A DNA stretch of 64,000 nt, from NCBI RefSeq assembly GCF_042646205.1, contig NZ_JBHRTF010000002.1, positions 248,001 to 312,000 of the forward strand, in the 5' to 3' direction. Under the pieces are notes generated by a model. It saw only the letters and a list, made by a program, of their open reading frames with translations, was not told where the DNA came from and did no database searches. Source of the stretch: Cellvibrio fontiphilus_A. GTDB taxonomy: Bacteria; Pseudomonadota; Gammaproteobacteria; Pseudomonadales; Cellvibrionaceae. Position 1 is the first letter of the stretch; every line of letters begins with the position of its first letter. The position numbers and the translations under genes were made by a program. Positions 16,959 through 26,848 of this stretch are shown piece by piece.

Positions 16959-18617
16959 GTGATTGTTTTTTTTCGCCTCTTAAAAATCCTGCGCGTATTT
17001 GCCCGCTATCGCCTCGATCAATTACTGCCCGCCAACTTGCCATTCGCCGCGCAGCTGTTGCTGGTGTTGTTTAAACTCTTCCCCACGCCGCGCAACGCCA
17101 AGGGCGAAGCCATGACGCGCGGTGAATGCCTGCGCCGCGCCTGCGAAGATTTGGGGCCGATTTTTGTTAAATTTGGCCAGCTGTTATCAACGCGCCCCGA
17201 TCTGGTTCCCGCCGATATAGTGCTGGAACTCAATCACCTGCAAGACAATGTTGCGCCGTTTGCGCCTGAGGAATTCCAGCGCCTAGTGGAGTCATCGCTG
17301 GGCGCAAAAATCAGTGACATTTTTGCCAGTTACGATGCCGCGCCGCTCGCTTCCGCTTCCATTGCACAGGTGCATACCGCGGTGCTCAACAATGGCCGCG
17401 AGGTGGTAATTAAAGTCGTGCGCCCCGGCATTGAGCGGGTGATTGAGCAGGATATTCAACTGCTGTTATTGGTCGCGCGCTGGGTAGAAAAAAATACCCT
17501 GGATGGCAAGCGCCTGCATCCGGTGGAAATTGTGCAGGATTACCGCACCACCATTTTTGACGAACTGGATTTACAGCGTGAAGGCGCCAATGCCTCACAA
17601 CTGCGCCGCAATTTTTCCGCCTCGCCCCTGCTGTATGTGCCGGAAATTTATTGGGACTACAGCCGCAGCAATGTGCTGGTGATGGAGCGCATTTACGGCA
17701 TTCCCGTTACCGATGTTGCCGCGCTCACAGCACAGGGCACCGACATGAAAAAACTCGCCGAACGCGGCGTAGAGATTTTTTTCACCCAAGTGTTTGAGCA
17801 CAACTTCTTCCATGCCGATATGCACCCCGGCAATATTTTTGTGTCCCGCAACAATCCACAATTGCCGCAATACATTGCGGTCGACATGGCAATTGTCGGC
17901 TCGCTCACGCGCGAGGATCAATACTATTTAGCGCGCAACCTGCTCGCCATGTTTCGCCGCGATTACCGTTTGGTGGCAGAGCTACATGTGCAAAGCGGCT
18001 GGGTGCCAAGCAGCGTGCGAGTAGAGGAGTTGGAAGCGGCGATTCGCACGGTATGCGAGCCGATTTTTGAAAAACCGCTCAAAGAAATTTCCTTTGCCAA
18101 TGTGCTGCTGAGTTTGTTCCGCACGGCGCGCCGCTTTGATATGGAAGTACAGCCACAACTGGTACTGCTGCAAAAAACCCTGCTCAACATTGAAGGGCTG
18201 GGGCGCCAGTTATACCCGGATCTGGATTTGTGGGTGACCGCCCATCCATTCTTGGAGCGCTGGTTAAAAAACCGTTTCCACCCCAAATCGCTCTGGGGCG
18301 AATTTAAACGCTATGCCCCCGAATGGATGGAAAAATTCCCACAGGTGCCGGATCTCATTTTTAACAGCTTGCAACAGCTACCAATCATCAGCCAAAAGCT
18401 GGATGCACTGGAGCACGACATTCACCACAACCGCCTGCATAAACAGCGCGGCCGCCGCAAATTGATTGCGCTCCTGGCCTTTGGTGCGGCGGGTTATTTC
18501 CTCTATAAGGACACCCAAGGTTCTGCAGTGCTGTTGGATTGGTTGGCAACCGATGTATCGCCAGCAACTATTGCACTCGCTGCGATTGGCTTGGTAGCGC
18601 TCTGGTTCAGACGATAA
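16959..18617 (+). CDS. ubiB: Ubiquinone biosynthesis protein kinase-like ATPase UbiB
   Basis: The 552-residue protein belongs to the ABC1/ADCK/UbiB atypical kinase family and is needed for ubiquinone synthesis. Visible motifs are the KxGQ motif in FVKFGQLLSTRPDL, the Ala-rich loop ASASIAQVH in place of a glycine-rich loop, VVIKVVRPGIE with the ATP lysine, MERIYGIP, and HADMHPGNIF with VDMAIVG replacing the usual kinase DFG. The C-terminus has a hydrophobic pair of segments (LIALLAFGAAGYFLY and ATIALAAIGLVALWF) for membrane anchoring. Translation starts at a GTG 15 bases after ubiJ, with AGAG as ribosome site. Confidence 0.95.
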   Translation: MIVFFRLLKILRVFARYRLDQLLPANLPFAAQLLLVLFKLFPTPRNAKGEAMTRGECLRRACEDLGPIFVKFGQLLSTRPDLVPADIVLELNHLQDNVAPFAPEEFQRLVESSLGAKISDIFASYDAAPLASASIAQVHTAVLNNGREVVIKVVRPGIERVIEQDIQLLLLVARWVEKNTLDGKRLHPVEIVQDYRTTIFDELDLQREGANASQLRRNFSASPLLYVPEIYWDYSRSNVLVMERIYGIPVTDVAALTAQGTDMKKLAERGVEIFFTQVFEHNFFHADMHPGNIFVSRNNPQLPQYIAVDMAIVGSLTREDQYYLARNLLAMFRRDYRLVAELHVQSGWVPSSVRVEELEAAIRTVCEPIFEKPLKEISFANVLLSLFRTARRFDMEVQPQLVLLQKTLLNIEGLGRQLYPDLDLWVTAHPFLERWLKNRFHPKSLWGEFKRYAPEWMEKFPQVPDLIFNSLQQLPIISQKLDALEHDIHHNRLHKQRGRRKLIALLAFGAAGYFLYKDTQGSAVLLDWLATDVSPATIALAAIGLVALWFRR

Positions 18618-18859
18618 TTGCAGCGCACGCACACTGGACAATCACTGGATGATATTGAAACTAGCCAGCGCTTTGGTAAAACAGGCTTAATCGATAGGTT
18701 TTAACAACCGGGCTTGGTAAAACAAGCCCTTGCATTATATCCGCAATATTTTTTATACCATTTTTTCTAAACAAAACTTCATAAAGCCCGCGTAGCTATT
18801 CTGAATCCTTCTGTTATTATCGATTATCAACAATAGCGATAGTGAAGGATTTCATTGTT

Positions 18860-20698
18860 ATGTCGAGCGCGACGCGTATTCTGTTGGTTGATGACACTCC
18901 CGAAAATCTGGATGTGCTGAGCGGCATTCTGGAGGATCTGGATTGTCAGCTTATAGTAGCAACATCCGGGGAGCGCGCCCTGGAGTTGGCCACTCGCCGC
19001 CTGCCCGATTTAATCCTGCTCGATGTGATGATGCCTGACATCAACGGCTTTGATGTTTGCACTCGCCTCAAGGGCGAATTGAGCACTACCGAAATTCCCA
19101 TTATTTTTGTCACCGCCCGTACCGACGATATTAGCCAGGGGTTTCGTGTGGGCGGCGCTGATTACATTACCAAACCAATTAATGCCGACGAAGTGCGCGC
19201 GCGCGTGCGCCACCAGCTAGAGCGTCAGGCCATGCTGGCGGAACTAAAATCCTTTAACCGCGAACTGGAAACCAAAGTGCGCGAACGCACCTCGGAACTC
19301 ACCATCGCCAACCGCCAATTGCGCGAAGAAATTAATGAGCGGCGCTACATGCAAGACCGCTTGAATTACCTCGCCACCCACGATTTTGTCACCCGCCTGC
19401 ACAACCGCAACGCACTTGAATCTTTTGTCTCTGAATTACTCGCGCGCATTCAAGTACAGGATGTTAACGCCTCGTTTTTAATGATCGACATCGACCGGTT
19501 TCGCGTGGTTAATGAAAGTTGCGGCAGCATCGCCGGCGACGAACTGCTGCGCCAGTTTGCCGACAGCATCAGCGGTTTGTTGAGCCGCAATGATTTTTTT
19601 GCGCGCTTGGGTGGCGACAGGTTTGCGGTAGTCACTTATTGCGAAGAGGGCGATAAAGGCGAGGCCTTGGCGCAAACTATTTTAACGCACCTGCGGGATT
19701 TCAAATTCCAATGGGAGGATCGCCAATTCACCCTCGCTGCATCCATCGCCACTGTGCCGCTAGCGCGCACCATGGTGAGTTACGATCAGGTATTACTCGC
19801 GGCGGACGAAGTTATTTTTGTCGCCAAACAAGAAGCGCGCGGCGGTATTTACACCTATGCCGATGCCGCCAAACGCAGCAACTTGCACAAAGATAATATC
19901 AACTGGGCCTCGCGCCTGGTGGATGCCATCCACAGCCAGGCCTTCCGCGCCTACTTTCAAATGATTGAATATTTTCCGGTAGCCCAGGAAGCGGCAGCCC
20001 CCTGTTACCGGCTCGAAGTGTTGATGCGTTTGTGGGATGCAGAACATCAGCGCATGGTATCGCCCGGCGAATTTATTGGCCCGGCAGAGCGGCTGCACTT
20101 AATTCCAGAACTGGATAAATGGATTCTAAATGCCACCCTCGCCTTTTTTGATCAGCACCGCGATTTGCTGGAAAAAATGGATATGGTGTCTATTAATATT
20201 TCGGCCTTCTCTATTCGCGAAACCCATTTCGCCACCACCATCACCAACAGTTTTGCGCAATATAATTTACCGCCCCAAAAATTTTGTTTTGAGCTGACCG
20301 AAACCCAAGCCATTGTGAATGTGGATGCCGCGCGGCATTTCATGCAATTGCTGCGCAATTTTGGTTGCCACTTTGCGCTGGATGATTTTGGCAGCGGGTT
20401 TGCCTCTTACGCTTACCTGCATCAACTGTCATTCGACAAAATAAAAATCGACGGTATTTTTGTGCGCGATATGGATACCGATGCCTCCCACTATGCGATG
20501 GTGAAATCCATTGTGGAAATGGCCGTGTCACTCGATAAAGAAGTGATTGCCGAATTTGTGGAAACCCCTGAGGTCGCCAACAAATTGTATGCGCTGGGTG
20601 TGCGCTGGGGGCAGGGCTATCACCACCACCGGCCACAGGCGTTAACTCACCAGTCGCTGGAAAAATTACTGCAACTGAACACCGGGCAGCATAATTAA
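18860..20698 (+). CDS. Response regulator with degenerate GGDEF and EAL domains
   Basis: The 612-residue protein has a receiver domain (residues 5-125, phospho-acceptor Asp55 in LLDVMMPD), a coiled-coil linker (about 130-170), a GGDEF-type domain and an EAL domain. The GGDEF signature reads GGDRF (residues 251-255), so diguanylate cyclase activity is unlikely. The EAL signature is EVL (Glu386), and the other phosphodiesterase residues are seen: NIS, ELTE, DDFGSG, KIDG and AEFVET, ending with QGYHHHRP. It may therefore hydrolyse c-di-GMP or merely bind it. I chose the ATG at 18860, which has AAGGA upstream; a GTG at 18842 is in frame but lies on that site. The histidine kinase gene follows after 19 bases, so the two likely form a signalling pair. 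Confidence 0.9.
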   Translation: MSSATRILLVDDTPENLDVLSGILEDLDCQLIVATSGERALELATRRLPDLILLDVMMPDINGFDVCTRLKGELSTTEIPIIFVTARTDDISQGFRVGGADYITKPINADEVRARVRHQLERQAMLAELKSFNRELETKVRERTSELTIANRQLREEINERRYMQDRLNYLATHDFVTRLHNRNALESFVSELLARIQVQDVNASFLMIDIDRFRVVNESCGSIAGDELLRQFADSISGLLSRNDFFARLGGDRFAVVTYCEEGDKGEALAQTILTHLRDFKFQWEDRQFTLAASIATVPLARTMVSYDQVLLAADEVIFVAKQEARGGIYTYADAAKRSNLHKDNINWASRLVDAIHSQAFRAYFQMIEYFPVAQEAAAPCYRLEVLMRLWDAEHQRMVSPGEFIGPAERLHLIPELDKWILNATLAFFDQHRDLLEKMDMVSINISAFSIRETHFATTITNSFAQYNLPPQKFCFELTETQAIVNVDAARHFMQLLRNFGCHFALDDFGSGFASYAYLHQLSFDKIKIDGIFVRDMDTDASHYAMVKSIVEMAVSLDKEVIAEFVETPEVANKLYALGVRWGQGYHHHRPQALTHQSLEKLLQLNTGQHN

Positions 20699-20717
20699 TC
20701 TTTCAGGAATCGCACCG

Positions 20718-23489
20718 GTGAGTTTTAACACTCGAAAAAAAATATACCTGTTACTTAAACTGCCCGCACTCAACCTGCTATTTGCGCTGGGTTATTTTTT
20801 GCTGGCGCAGTTTGGCAGCGCCTGGAGTTCACTCACCGCACAAGTTTCACTGATCTGGCCCGCCGCGGGTTTTGCACTCTTTGGTGTGCTGGTCTTTGGG
20901 CTGCGTGTTGCGCCGGGTTTATTTGCCGGGGCACTTGCCGCTAATCTGGTAACCCATCTTTATCCTGCATTTGGTTTGGGCATCACCAGCTGGTCAGCTG
21001 GTATTGTGGTGAGCGCCGCAATGTTGGCACAAACCATTGTGATCGCCCGCCTCAATCAAGGCATTTTGAATAGAAACCTGCTGGTGAATTTACCGCGCAC
21101 CCTGGGTTTTATTGGCAGCGTATTTGGCGGTGCCTTGATCGCGCCATCACTGGGCATAGCCACCTTTGCTTATCTGGAATTAGTGCCGGATGGCGAACAA
21201 GCCAAAGCCTGGGCGTTTTGGTGGATGGGCGACAGCATAGGCATGCTCACATTCACGGCATTACTGGCCTGGCTATTAATTCCGCGCGTGCGCCATAACC
21301 TGCATGCCCAGGCATTTTTATTATTGTGTGTCGGCGTTGGGCTGGTATTTTTTTTAGTCTCGGCGCTGGGGTATATCCAACATTCAGAGGCGCAGCGTCT
21401 GGCCGACGCGGTTAAATCAATGACCCTGAATCACCCTGTTGATTCACGCCCCTGGTACATTCCCAGCTTGTTACAACTTTCTGCCCTGGCGATAGGTTTA
21501 ACCCTGATAGGTTTGCTGTCTGCGTATATTCGCACCCGTCAACAACACGATGAATTGCTCAGGGAAAACCAGCGCAAACTGGAAGAGGAAATTCTTTCGC
21601 ACACCCAGGCACTGCGCAAAGCCAATGACTGGCTGCTCAATGAAGTGGTACAGCGGCAGCAAACACAGGAGCAATTGCAGGAGTCGCAACAAGCCCTGCG
21701 CGCTCGCGAGCAACACCTGCGCAGCCTGCTGGATAATATTCCCGATCCGGTGTGGTTTAAAAATTTGCAGGGCGTTTACATCAGCTGTAATAAAGCCTTT
21801 GCCAAAATATTGGAACTGACTGAAGCGGAAATTGTTGGCAAAAGTGAAGAGCAACTGGTGAACCCCGAGCTAGCCGCGCTGTTTCAAAAAAATGATCAAG
21901 CCACATTACAAAGCGACTCATCCCACCGCTATGAACAACTGATTGTTATCAACAACGAACACCGCTATTTACTCGACACCATTAAAGTTGCATTGCACAA
22001 CGACAAAGGTGAAGTCGCAGGCATATTGGGTATAGGCCGCGACATTTCCGCACAGAAAGACGCCGAGCGCCAATTATCCCTCGCCAAAGAAGCGGCCGAA
22101 GAAGCAACACGTGCAAAGAGTCGTTTCCTTGCCAATATGAGCCATGAAATTCGCACGCCATTAAATGCCGTGTTGGGTTATACGCAATTATTAATGCGCG
22201 ACCAAAGTATTACTGGCACCCAGCGCGAGCGCCTGCAATTAATTCTGGTATCCAGCCAACGGTTGTTAGGCCTGATTAATGATGTCCTGGATTTATCCAA
22301 AATCGAATCCGGTGTGCTCAATTTACGTAAGGAATATTTTGATTTGCACCAGGAAGTCGCCGATATCCAAACCATTATGGCGGAGCGCGCCGACAGCAAA
22401 GGGCTGCAGTTGATTACGCAAGTGGATTTGCCCAGCCCTTATATTGTTAAAGGAGACCGACAAAAAATTGGGCAGATTTTATTAAACCTGTTGGGCAACG
22501 CCATTAAATTTACCCCGCAAGGCAGCGTGAGTTTGTACGTTGCCAATTTACAAGGTGAAGTGGAATTTGTAATTGGCGATACCGGCCCGGGCATTTCCGA
22601 ACAGGAATTGGCTGATTTATTTGCCGCCTTTAAACAAGGCCAAGCCGGTGAAGATGTTGGCGGCACGGGGCTGGGTTTAACCCTGTCGCGCCATTTGGCC
22701 GAAGGCATGGGCGGCAGCCTGCACCTTTCCAGTGTGCTTGGGCAAGGCACACTCGCGCATTTGCGCCTGCCGTTGGTGAGTGAAAATATTGTGCTTGATA
22801 CCCGGCAGCAGCCCAAGGCAACACGCATGGAGGAAAACTGCCACATTAAAGCACTGGTAGTGGAAGATGATTTTGCCAGCTGTGAAATTTTAATGGACTT
22901 GCTGCAACAACTTGGCTGCGACACCTATGCGGCGCACGATGGGCGCGAAGGTTTGGCCATGTGCAAGGCGCACCAGTTCGATATTATTTTTACCGACATC
23001 CGCATGCCGGGTATGAATGGCCTGGAAATGTTCCGCCAGCTGCGCGCAGGCGATAACTACCAACAGACGCCGATTGTGGCAGTCTCCGCCTCCAGTCTTG
23101 AACATGAGCGCAGTTATTATCTGGCGCAGGGGTTTCAGGAATTTATCGGTAAACCCTATGCTTTTGACGATATAGTAAAAGCCTTGCGTCAATTTACCGC
23201 AGCGCGTTTTACCGATGACGCAGAGGTAAAATTGGCAGGTGAAAATCACCCGGCGCTGAGTCTGTTACAACAGCCGGATTTGGCGGCACACAGCAATTTA
23301 CTGACGGAATTAAATAAAGCTGCCGCCAGTGGCGATATGGCTAAATGCAAACAAATTATGGCGGAATTCAGCGCTGAAAATATTGGCGCACAGCGCCATC
23401 AACAATTATCAACAGCGCTGCGGCAATACGATTTGGAGCGGGTAGAAACACTGATCAATACCTGGCTGATTAGTAGCAGCCAGAATTAA
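20718..23489 (+). CDS. MASE1 hybrid sensor histidine kinase
   Basis: The 923-residue protein begins with a MASE1 membrane sensor (about residues 10-280, about eight hydrophobic segments, with LIWPAAGFALFG and GALAANL). A coiled coil, a PAS domain (about 335-455, NIPDPVWFKNLQG), the phospho-acceptor helix FLANMSHEIRTPLN (His476) and a HATPase domain with GDTGPGI and GTGLGLTL follow. A receiver domain comes next (Asp760 in FTDIRMPG). The last 95 residues are helical without the HxxKG motif of a phosphotransfer domain. Translation probably starts at GTG 20718, with AGGA upstream. It sits 19 bases after the GGDEF/EAL regulator and is its likely phosphodonor. The ligand is unknown. Confidence 0.92.
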   Translation: MSFNTRKKIYLLLKLPALNLLFALGYFLLAQFGSAWSSLTAQVSLIWPAAGFALFGVLVFGLRVAPGLFAGALAANLVTHLYPAFGLGITSWSAGIVVSAAMLAQTIVIARLNQGILNRNLLVNLPRTLGFIGSVFGGALIAPSLGIATFAYLELVPDGEQAKAWAFWWMGDSIGMLTFTALLAWLLIPRVRHNLHAQAFLLLCVGVGLVFFLVSALGYIQHSEAQRLADAVKSMTLNHPVDSRPWYIPSLLQLSALAIGLTLIGLLSAYIRTRQQHDELLRENQRKLEEEILSHTQALRKANDWLLNEVVQRQQTQEQLQESQQALRAREQHLRSLLDNIPDPVWFKNLQGVYISCNKAFAKILELTEAEIVGKSEEQLVNPELAALFQKNDQATLQSDSSHRYEQLIVINNEHRYLLDTIKVALHNDKGEVAGILGIGRDISAQKDAERQLSLAKEAAEEATRAKSRFLANMSHEIRTPLNAVLGYTQLLMRDQSITGTQRERLQLILVSSQRLLGLINDVLDLSKIESGVLNLRKEYFDLHQEVADIQTIMAERADSKGLQLITQVDLPSPYIVKGDRQKIGQILLNLLGNAIKFTPQGSVSLYVANLQGEVEFVIGDTGPGISEQELADLFAAFKQGQAGEDVGGTGLGLTLSRHLAEGMGGSLHLSSVLGQGTLAHLRLPLVSENIVLDTRQQPKATRMEENCHIKALVVEDDFASCEILMDLLQQLGCDTYAAHDGREGLAMCKAHQFDIIFTDIRMPGMNGLEMFRQLRAGDNYQQTPIVAVSASSLEHERSYYLAQGFQEFIGKPYAFDDIVKALRQFTAARFTDDAEVKLAGENHPALSLLQQPDLAAHSNLLTELNKAAASGDMAKCKQIMAEFSAENIGAQRHQQLSTALRQYDLERVETLINTWLISSSQN

Positions 23490-23501
23490 CACGCAAACAG
23501 A

Positions 23502-23867
23502 TTATTCAATCACCGCGCCCCAGCCATCGGATGTTCCACCCAAGGGGCCAGCCAATGCCTGCAAATGCGCCTGGATACGTTGAATCTCAGTATATTCCGG
23601 CACCATCTTGATAAAAGCCACCACTGCCCAGTAGGGCCAGGAATCTTCGTTCTCTGGTGTCATCGCCTCGCCTTCTTCCAAATCACCTTCATCATAAAGT
23701 GCATGAGCGGTATAACCGGCGGCTTTTAATGCCTGTTCAATTGTCAGTGCGGCAGCTTCGTCGGGGCAGTGCACACCAAACTCCAAATCCATCGGCTGGC
23801 TCAAATCTATGCCGTGTTCGTGCAACATTTGCAGCAGGCCGCCATCGTCATCGTTAGGAAAGTTCAT
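23502..23867 (-). CDS. RraB-like ribonuclease E regulator
   Basis: This acidic 121-residue protein has the RraB fold signature. It has a short N-terminal helix (DDGGLLQMLHEHGIDLS), DLEFGVHCPDEAAALTIEQAL with an alternating beta-strand pattern, YWAVVAFIKMVPEY, and the ending SDGWGAVIE, which parallels the YDGWGT motif of E. coli RraB. RraB binds RNase E and modulates its activity. This member is diverged from the enteric form, so the molecular role is inferred from the fold. The ribosome site is GGAG six bases before the ATG. It is convergent with the histidine kinase gene, 12 bases away, and lies upstream of dtd on the same strand. Confidence 0.75.
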   Translation of the reverse strand: MNFPNDDDGGLLQMLHEHGIDLSQPMDLEFGVHCPDEAAALTIEQALKAAGYTAHALYDEGDLEEGEAMTPENEDSWPYWAVVAFIKMVPEYTEIQRIQAHLQALAGPLGGTSDGWGAVIE

Positions 23868-23924
23868 ACAAAACTCCGCAGTAAAAAAATAGAAAGGGAT
23901 GAAACTGAATAGTGCGAAAAAAAT

Positions 23925-24365
23925 TTATTCTGCGCTGAGCATAAAAGTCACAGGGCCGTCGTTCACCAGAGCCACTTTCATATCAGCAGCAAAAATGCCG
24001 GCGGCTACCGGTTGATGTCGCACACGTAATTGTTCAACAAAATAATCATAGAGTTGTTGCGCCTGAGCGGGTGGTGCCGCCGAGGAAAAACTCGGGCGCA
24101 AACCTTTGTTGGTATCGGCCGCCAGGGTAAATTGCGAGACCACTAAAATACCGCCGCCAATTTGTTGCACACTGCAATTCATTTTATTGTTGTCATCGGC
24201 AAACATTCGATAGGCGAGGATTTTATCGATCAACTTGTCTGCGGTGGCAGTGCCATCATTTTTTTGAATACCGAGCAGCAGCAAAATTCCCTGCCCGATT
24301 TCGCCGACGACATTGTTATCCACTGTTACCGATGCTTCGCTCACGCGCTGTAACAAACCCAACAT
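23925..24365 (-). CDS. dtd: D-aminoacyl-tRNA deacylase
   Basis: The 146-residue enzyme hydrolyses D-amino acids (and glycine mischarged on tRNA-Ala) from tRNA. Both family motifs are intact: SQFTL in the centre and the C-terminal NDGPVTFML, which form the cross-subunit Gly-cisPro site. The opening LLQRVSEASVTVD is typical, and length matches the family. It lies directly downstream of pip on the same strand, an arrangement common in gammaproteobacteria. Confidence 0.96.
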   Translation of the reverse strand: MLGLLQRVSEASVTVDNNVVGEIGQGILLLLGIQKNDGTATADKLIDKILAYRMFADDNNKMNCSVQQIGGGILVVSQFTLAADTNKGLRPSFSSAAPPAQAQQLYDYFVEQLRVRHQPVAAGIFAADMKVALVNDGPVTFMLSAE

Positions 24366-24428
24366 AAATTTTATTCAATTCTCTGGTTGCTGATTGCAGC
24401 AAGGGATAAACACCATCGCCACTAACAA

Positions 24429-24452
24429 TAACGGAGCCACAGGGCTCCGTTA
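24429..24452 (-). terminator. Hairpin between pip and dtd
   Basis: A perfect 10-base stem (TAACGGAGCC with GGCTCCGTTA) encloses a four-base loop. On the minus strand it is followed only by TTGTTAG, so it may be a weak terminator or attenuator that reduces dtd expression relative to pip. Confidence 0.5.
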
Positions 24453-24474
24453 GGGGTGCGCTATAACATTATTA

Positions 24475-25446
24475 TCACGCGAGACGATCACTGGTATTGA
24501 GCAGCTTTTTAGCCAGGTCATCCGTTGCACGAATGAGTGCGTCAACAATACCCGGTTCACGCGAGGCGTGGCCAGCTTCGCGGATAATGTGCAGCTCTGA
24601 CCCTGGCCAGGCTTTATGCAGCGCATAGGCGTTGTCCAGCGGGCAGATCACATCGTAACGCCCATGCACAATGGTGCCGGGAATGCCGGCCAGCTTGTGG
24701 GCATCGCGCAGAATTTGGTTGTGCTCCAAAAAGGCATTATTAACAAAATAGTGCGCCTCAATGCGCGCCAAGGAGAGTGCGCGGTGCGGCTCAGTGAAGG
24801 AGTCCACCACATCCTGACAAGGTTTTAGGGTAGCAGTGCGCCCCTCCCAGCCCGCCCAGGTTTTGGCGGCCGACATTTGCTGGATTTGGTTTTCTCCAAT
24901 CAACTGGCGATAGTAGGCGCCCATCATATCGCTGCGTTCCGCTTCAGGAATTTGTGCGACAAAATCTTCCCAGAAATCGGGAAATAAACGGCTGGCACCC
25001 TCCTGATAAAACCATAATAAATCTTCGCGACGACATAAAAAGATGCCGCGCAAAATCAAACCCAATACGCGCTCAGGGTAGGTTTGGGCATAGACCAAAC
25101 TCAGGGTTGAACCCCAGGAACCGCCAAACAATACCCACTTGTCGATACCCAGGGTTTGGCGGATAACTTCGATATCCTCTACCAACTTTTGGGTGGTGTT
25201 ATTTTCCAGCTCGGCGTGGGGGCGCGAGCGGCCGGCACCGCGCTGATCAAACAATACAATGCGATACACTTCCGGATCAAAAAAGCGGCGGTCGTATTTA
25301 CCGCAGCCAGCACCCGGGCCGCCATGTACAAACAAGACCGGTATTCCATCGGGGTTGCCCGATTCATCAACATACAGTTCGTGGGGAGCTTCTACGGCAA
25401 TTTGGTGACGTTGGTAGGGTTTGATCTCGGGATAAAAAATCTGCAT
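24475..25446 (-). CDS. pip: Proline iminopeptidase
   Basis: The 323-residue alpha/beta hydrolase removes N-terminal proline from peptides in the cytoplasm (S33 family). It shows HGGPGAGCG for the oxyanion region, FDQRGAGRS, and the nucleophile elbow GGSWGS (Ser110). The catalytic aspartate is in HGRYDVICP and the histidine in REAGHASREP. Length and motif order are as in Pseudomonas and Xanthomonas Pip. A hairpin separates it from dtd. Confidence 0.95.
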   Translation of the reverse strand: MQIFYPEIKPYQRHQIAVEAPHELYVDESGNPDGIPVLFVHGGPGAGCGKYDRRFFDPEVYRIVLFDQRGAGRSRPHAELENNTTQKLVEDIEVIRQTLGIDKWVLFGGSWGSTLSLVYAQTYPERVLGLILRGIFLCRREDLLWFYQEGASRLFPDFWEDFVAQIPEAERSDMMGAYYRQLIGENQIQQMSAAKTWAGWEGRTATLKPCQDVVDSFTEPHRALSLARIEAHYFVNNAFLEHNQILRDAHKLAGIPGTIVHGRYDVICPLDNAYALHKAWPGSELHIIREAGHASREPGIVDALIRATDDLAKKLLNTSDRLA

Positions 25447-25638
25447 AAACTGGCCTTGTTTGAAACAGTATTGGGGGCATTCACAGCGGTGTTGAATTCC
25501 CCTAAAGGTAGCACATCCCCCTGTTAAACCCGAATCTTTTCTCTGTGCGCTGAACCGGTTAACGCACTTAACAAAGCTTTATTTGCCGCGCCAATACGCG
25601 CTTGTTAACCTGATGCAAACTAATTAGAGGAGAGAAGC

Positions 25639-26772
25639 ATGTCGATATTTCCACAACTGCGCAGATTGGGTTTATGGGTATGCCTGGCGGCGAGCCCACT
25701 GGTCAACGCCGAGACCCTAGAGATCAAAACCCAAACCGGTTCGCTGCAGGTAAAAACCATTGCAGAAGGTTTGCAAAATGTATGGAGCATGGCGTTCCTG
25801 CCCGATGGCCGCATGCTAGTTACCGAGCGCCCCGGCCGCATGCGTATTGTGAGCCCGGACGGCAAAGTGGGTGCACCACTGGCCGGGCTGCCGGCGATAG
25901 TCGCCCAAGGTCAAGGCGGATTATTGGATGTAGTACTCGCGCCGGACTTTGCCACCAGCAAACGTGTTTATTTCAGCTACTCCGAACCCGGTGAAGGTGG
26001 CAATAGCACAGCGGTGAGCTACGCCACGCTCACCGATACCAAGCTGGAAAATGTCACGCGCGTGTTCAGCCAACAACCAAAAATAGATTCCAGCGCCCAC
26101 TTTGGTTCGCGCTTGGTGTGGGCGCCAGATGGCACCCTGTTTATTACCCTTGGTGATCGCTACAGCGAAAAAGACAAAGCGCAAACGCTGGATAACCATC
26201 AGGGCAAAGTTGTGCGCATTAATGCCGACGGCACAGTGCCAAGCGACAACCCCTATGTAAAAACTGCCGGAGCACTGCCAGAAATTTGGTCCTTTGGTCA
26301 TCGCAATGTGCAGGGCGCCGCTATCAACCCTCTAACCAAAAAACTTTGGACTGGCGAACATGGCCCCCAGGGTGGCGACGAACTGAACATTGATGAAGCG
26401 GGCAAAAACTACGGCTGGCCAGTGATTACCTACGGTGAAAATTACGGCGGCGGAAAAATTGGCGAAGGCACACACAAAGAAGGCATGGAGCAACCGCTGT
26501 ACAAATGGGTGCCCTCCATTGCAACAGCCGGTTTTATTTTTTACACCGGCGATAAATTCCCGCAGTGGAAAAATAATATTTTACTCGCCAGCCTGCGTGA
26601 ACAGACATTGGTACGCTTAACACTGGACGGCGACAAAGTGACTGGCGAAGAGCGACTCTTGAAAAAAGAATTAGGCCAACGCTATCGCTCGGTTATTCAA
26701 GGGCCGGACGGTTTGGTGTATTTGGTCACCGATGAAAGCAAAGGCAAAATTCTGCAGATTTCACCCAAATAG
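25639..26772 (+). CDS. PQQ-dependent soluble aldose sugar dehydrogenase (YliI-type)
   Basis: The 377-residue secreted protein is a six-bladed beta-propeller glucose/sorbosone dehydrogenase. The signal peptide ends near PLVNAE. Family segments are AFLPDGRMLVTERPGRMR, GQGGLLDVVLAPDF, HFGSRLVWAPDGTLFITLGDR, SFGHRNVQGAA and GEHGPQGGDELN. These include the conserved His/Arg/Asp residues expected at the PQQ site. It oxidises aldoses in the periplasm with PQQ as cofactor, by family. GAGGAGAG provides a strong ribosome site, and a good terminator follows. No PQQ synthesis genes lie in the window. Confidence 0.92.
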   Translation: MSIFPQLRRLGLWVCLAASPLVNAETLEIKTQTGSLQVKTIAEGLQNVWSMAFLPDGRMLVTERPGRMRIVSPDGKVGAPLAGLPAIVAQGQGGLLDVVLAPDFATSKRVYFSYSEPGEGGNSTAVSYATLTDTKLENVTRVFSQQPKIDSSAHFGSRLVWAPDGTLFITLGDRYSEKDKAQTLDNHQGKVVRINADGTVPSDNPYVKTAGALPEIWSFGHRNVQGAAINPLTKKLWTGEHGPQGGDELNIDEAGKNYGWPVITYGENYGGGKIGEGTHKEGMEQPLYKWVPSIATAGFIFYTGDKFPQWKNNILLASLREQTLVRLTLDGDKVTGEERLLKKELGQRYRSVIQGPDGLVYLVTDESKGKILQISPK

Positions 26773-26803
26773 TTTCAACGCAGAATTATTTACGTGATGA
26801 TTA

Positions 26804-26828
26804 ACTCCCGCTGCGGCGGGAGTTTTTA
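26804..26828 (+). terminator. Rho-independent terminator of the sugar dehydrogenase gene
   Basis: The seven-base stem ACTCCCG/CGGGAGT with a six-base loop is followed by TTTTTATT. It lies 32 bases after the stop codon and only 20 bases before the next start codon. Confidence 0.85.
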
Positions 26829-26848
26829 TTGGTGGACTAGCAGCCAAC

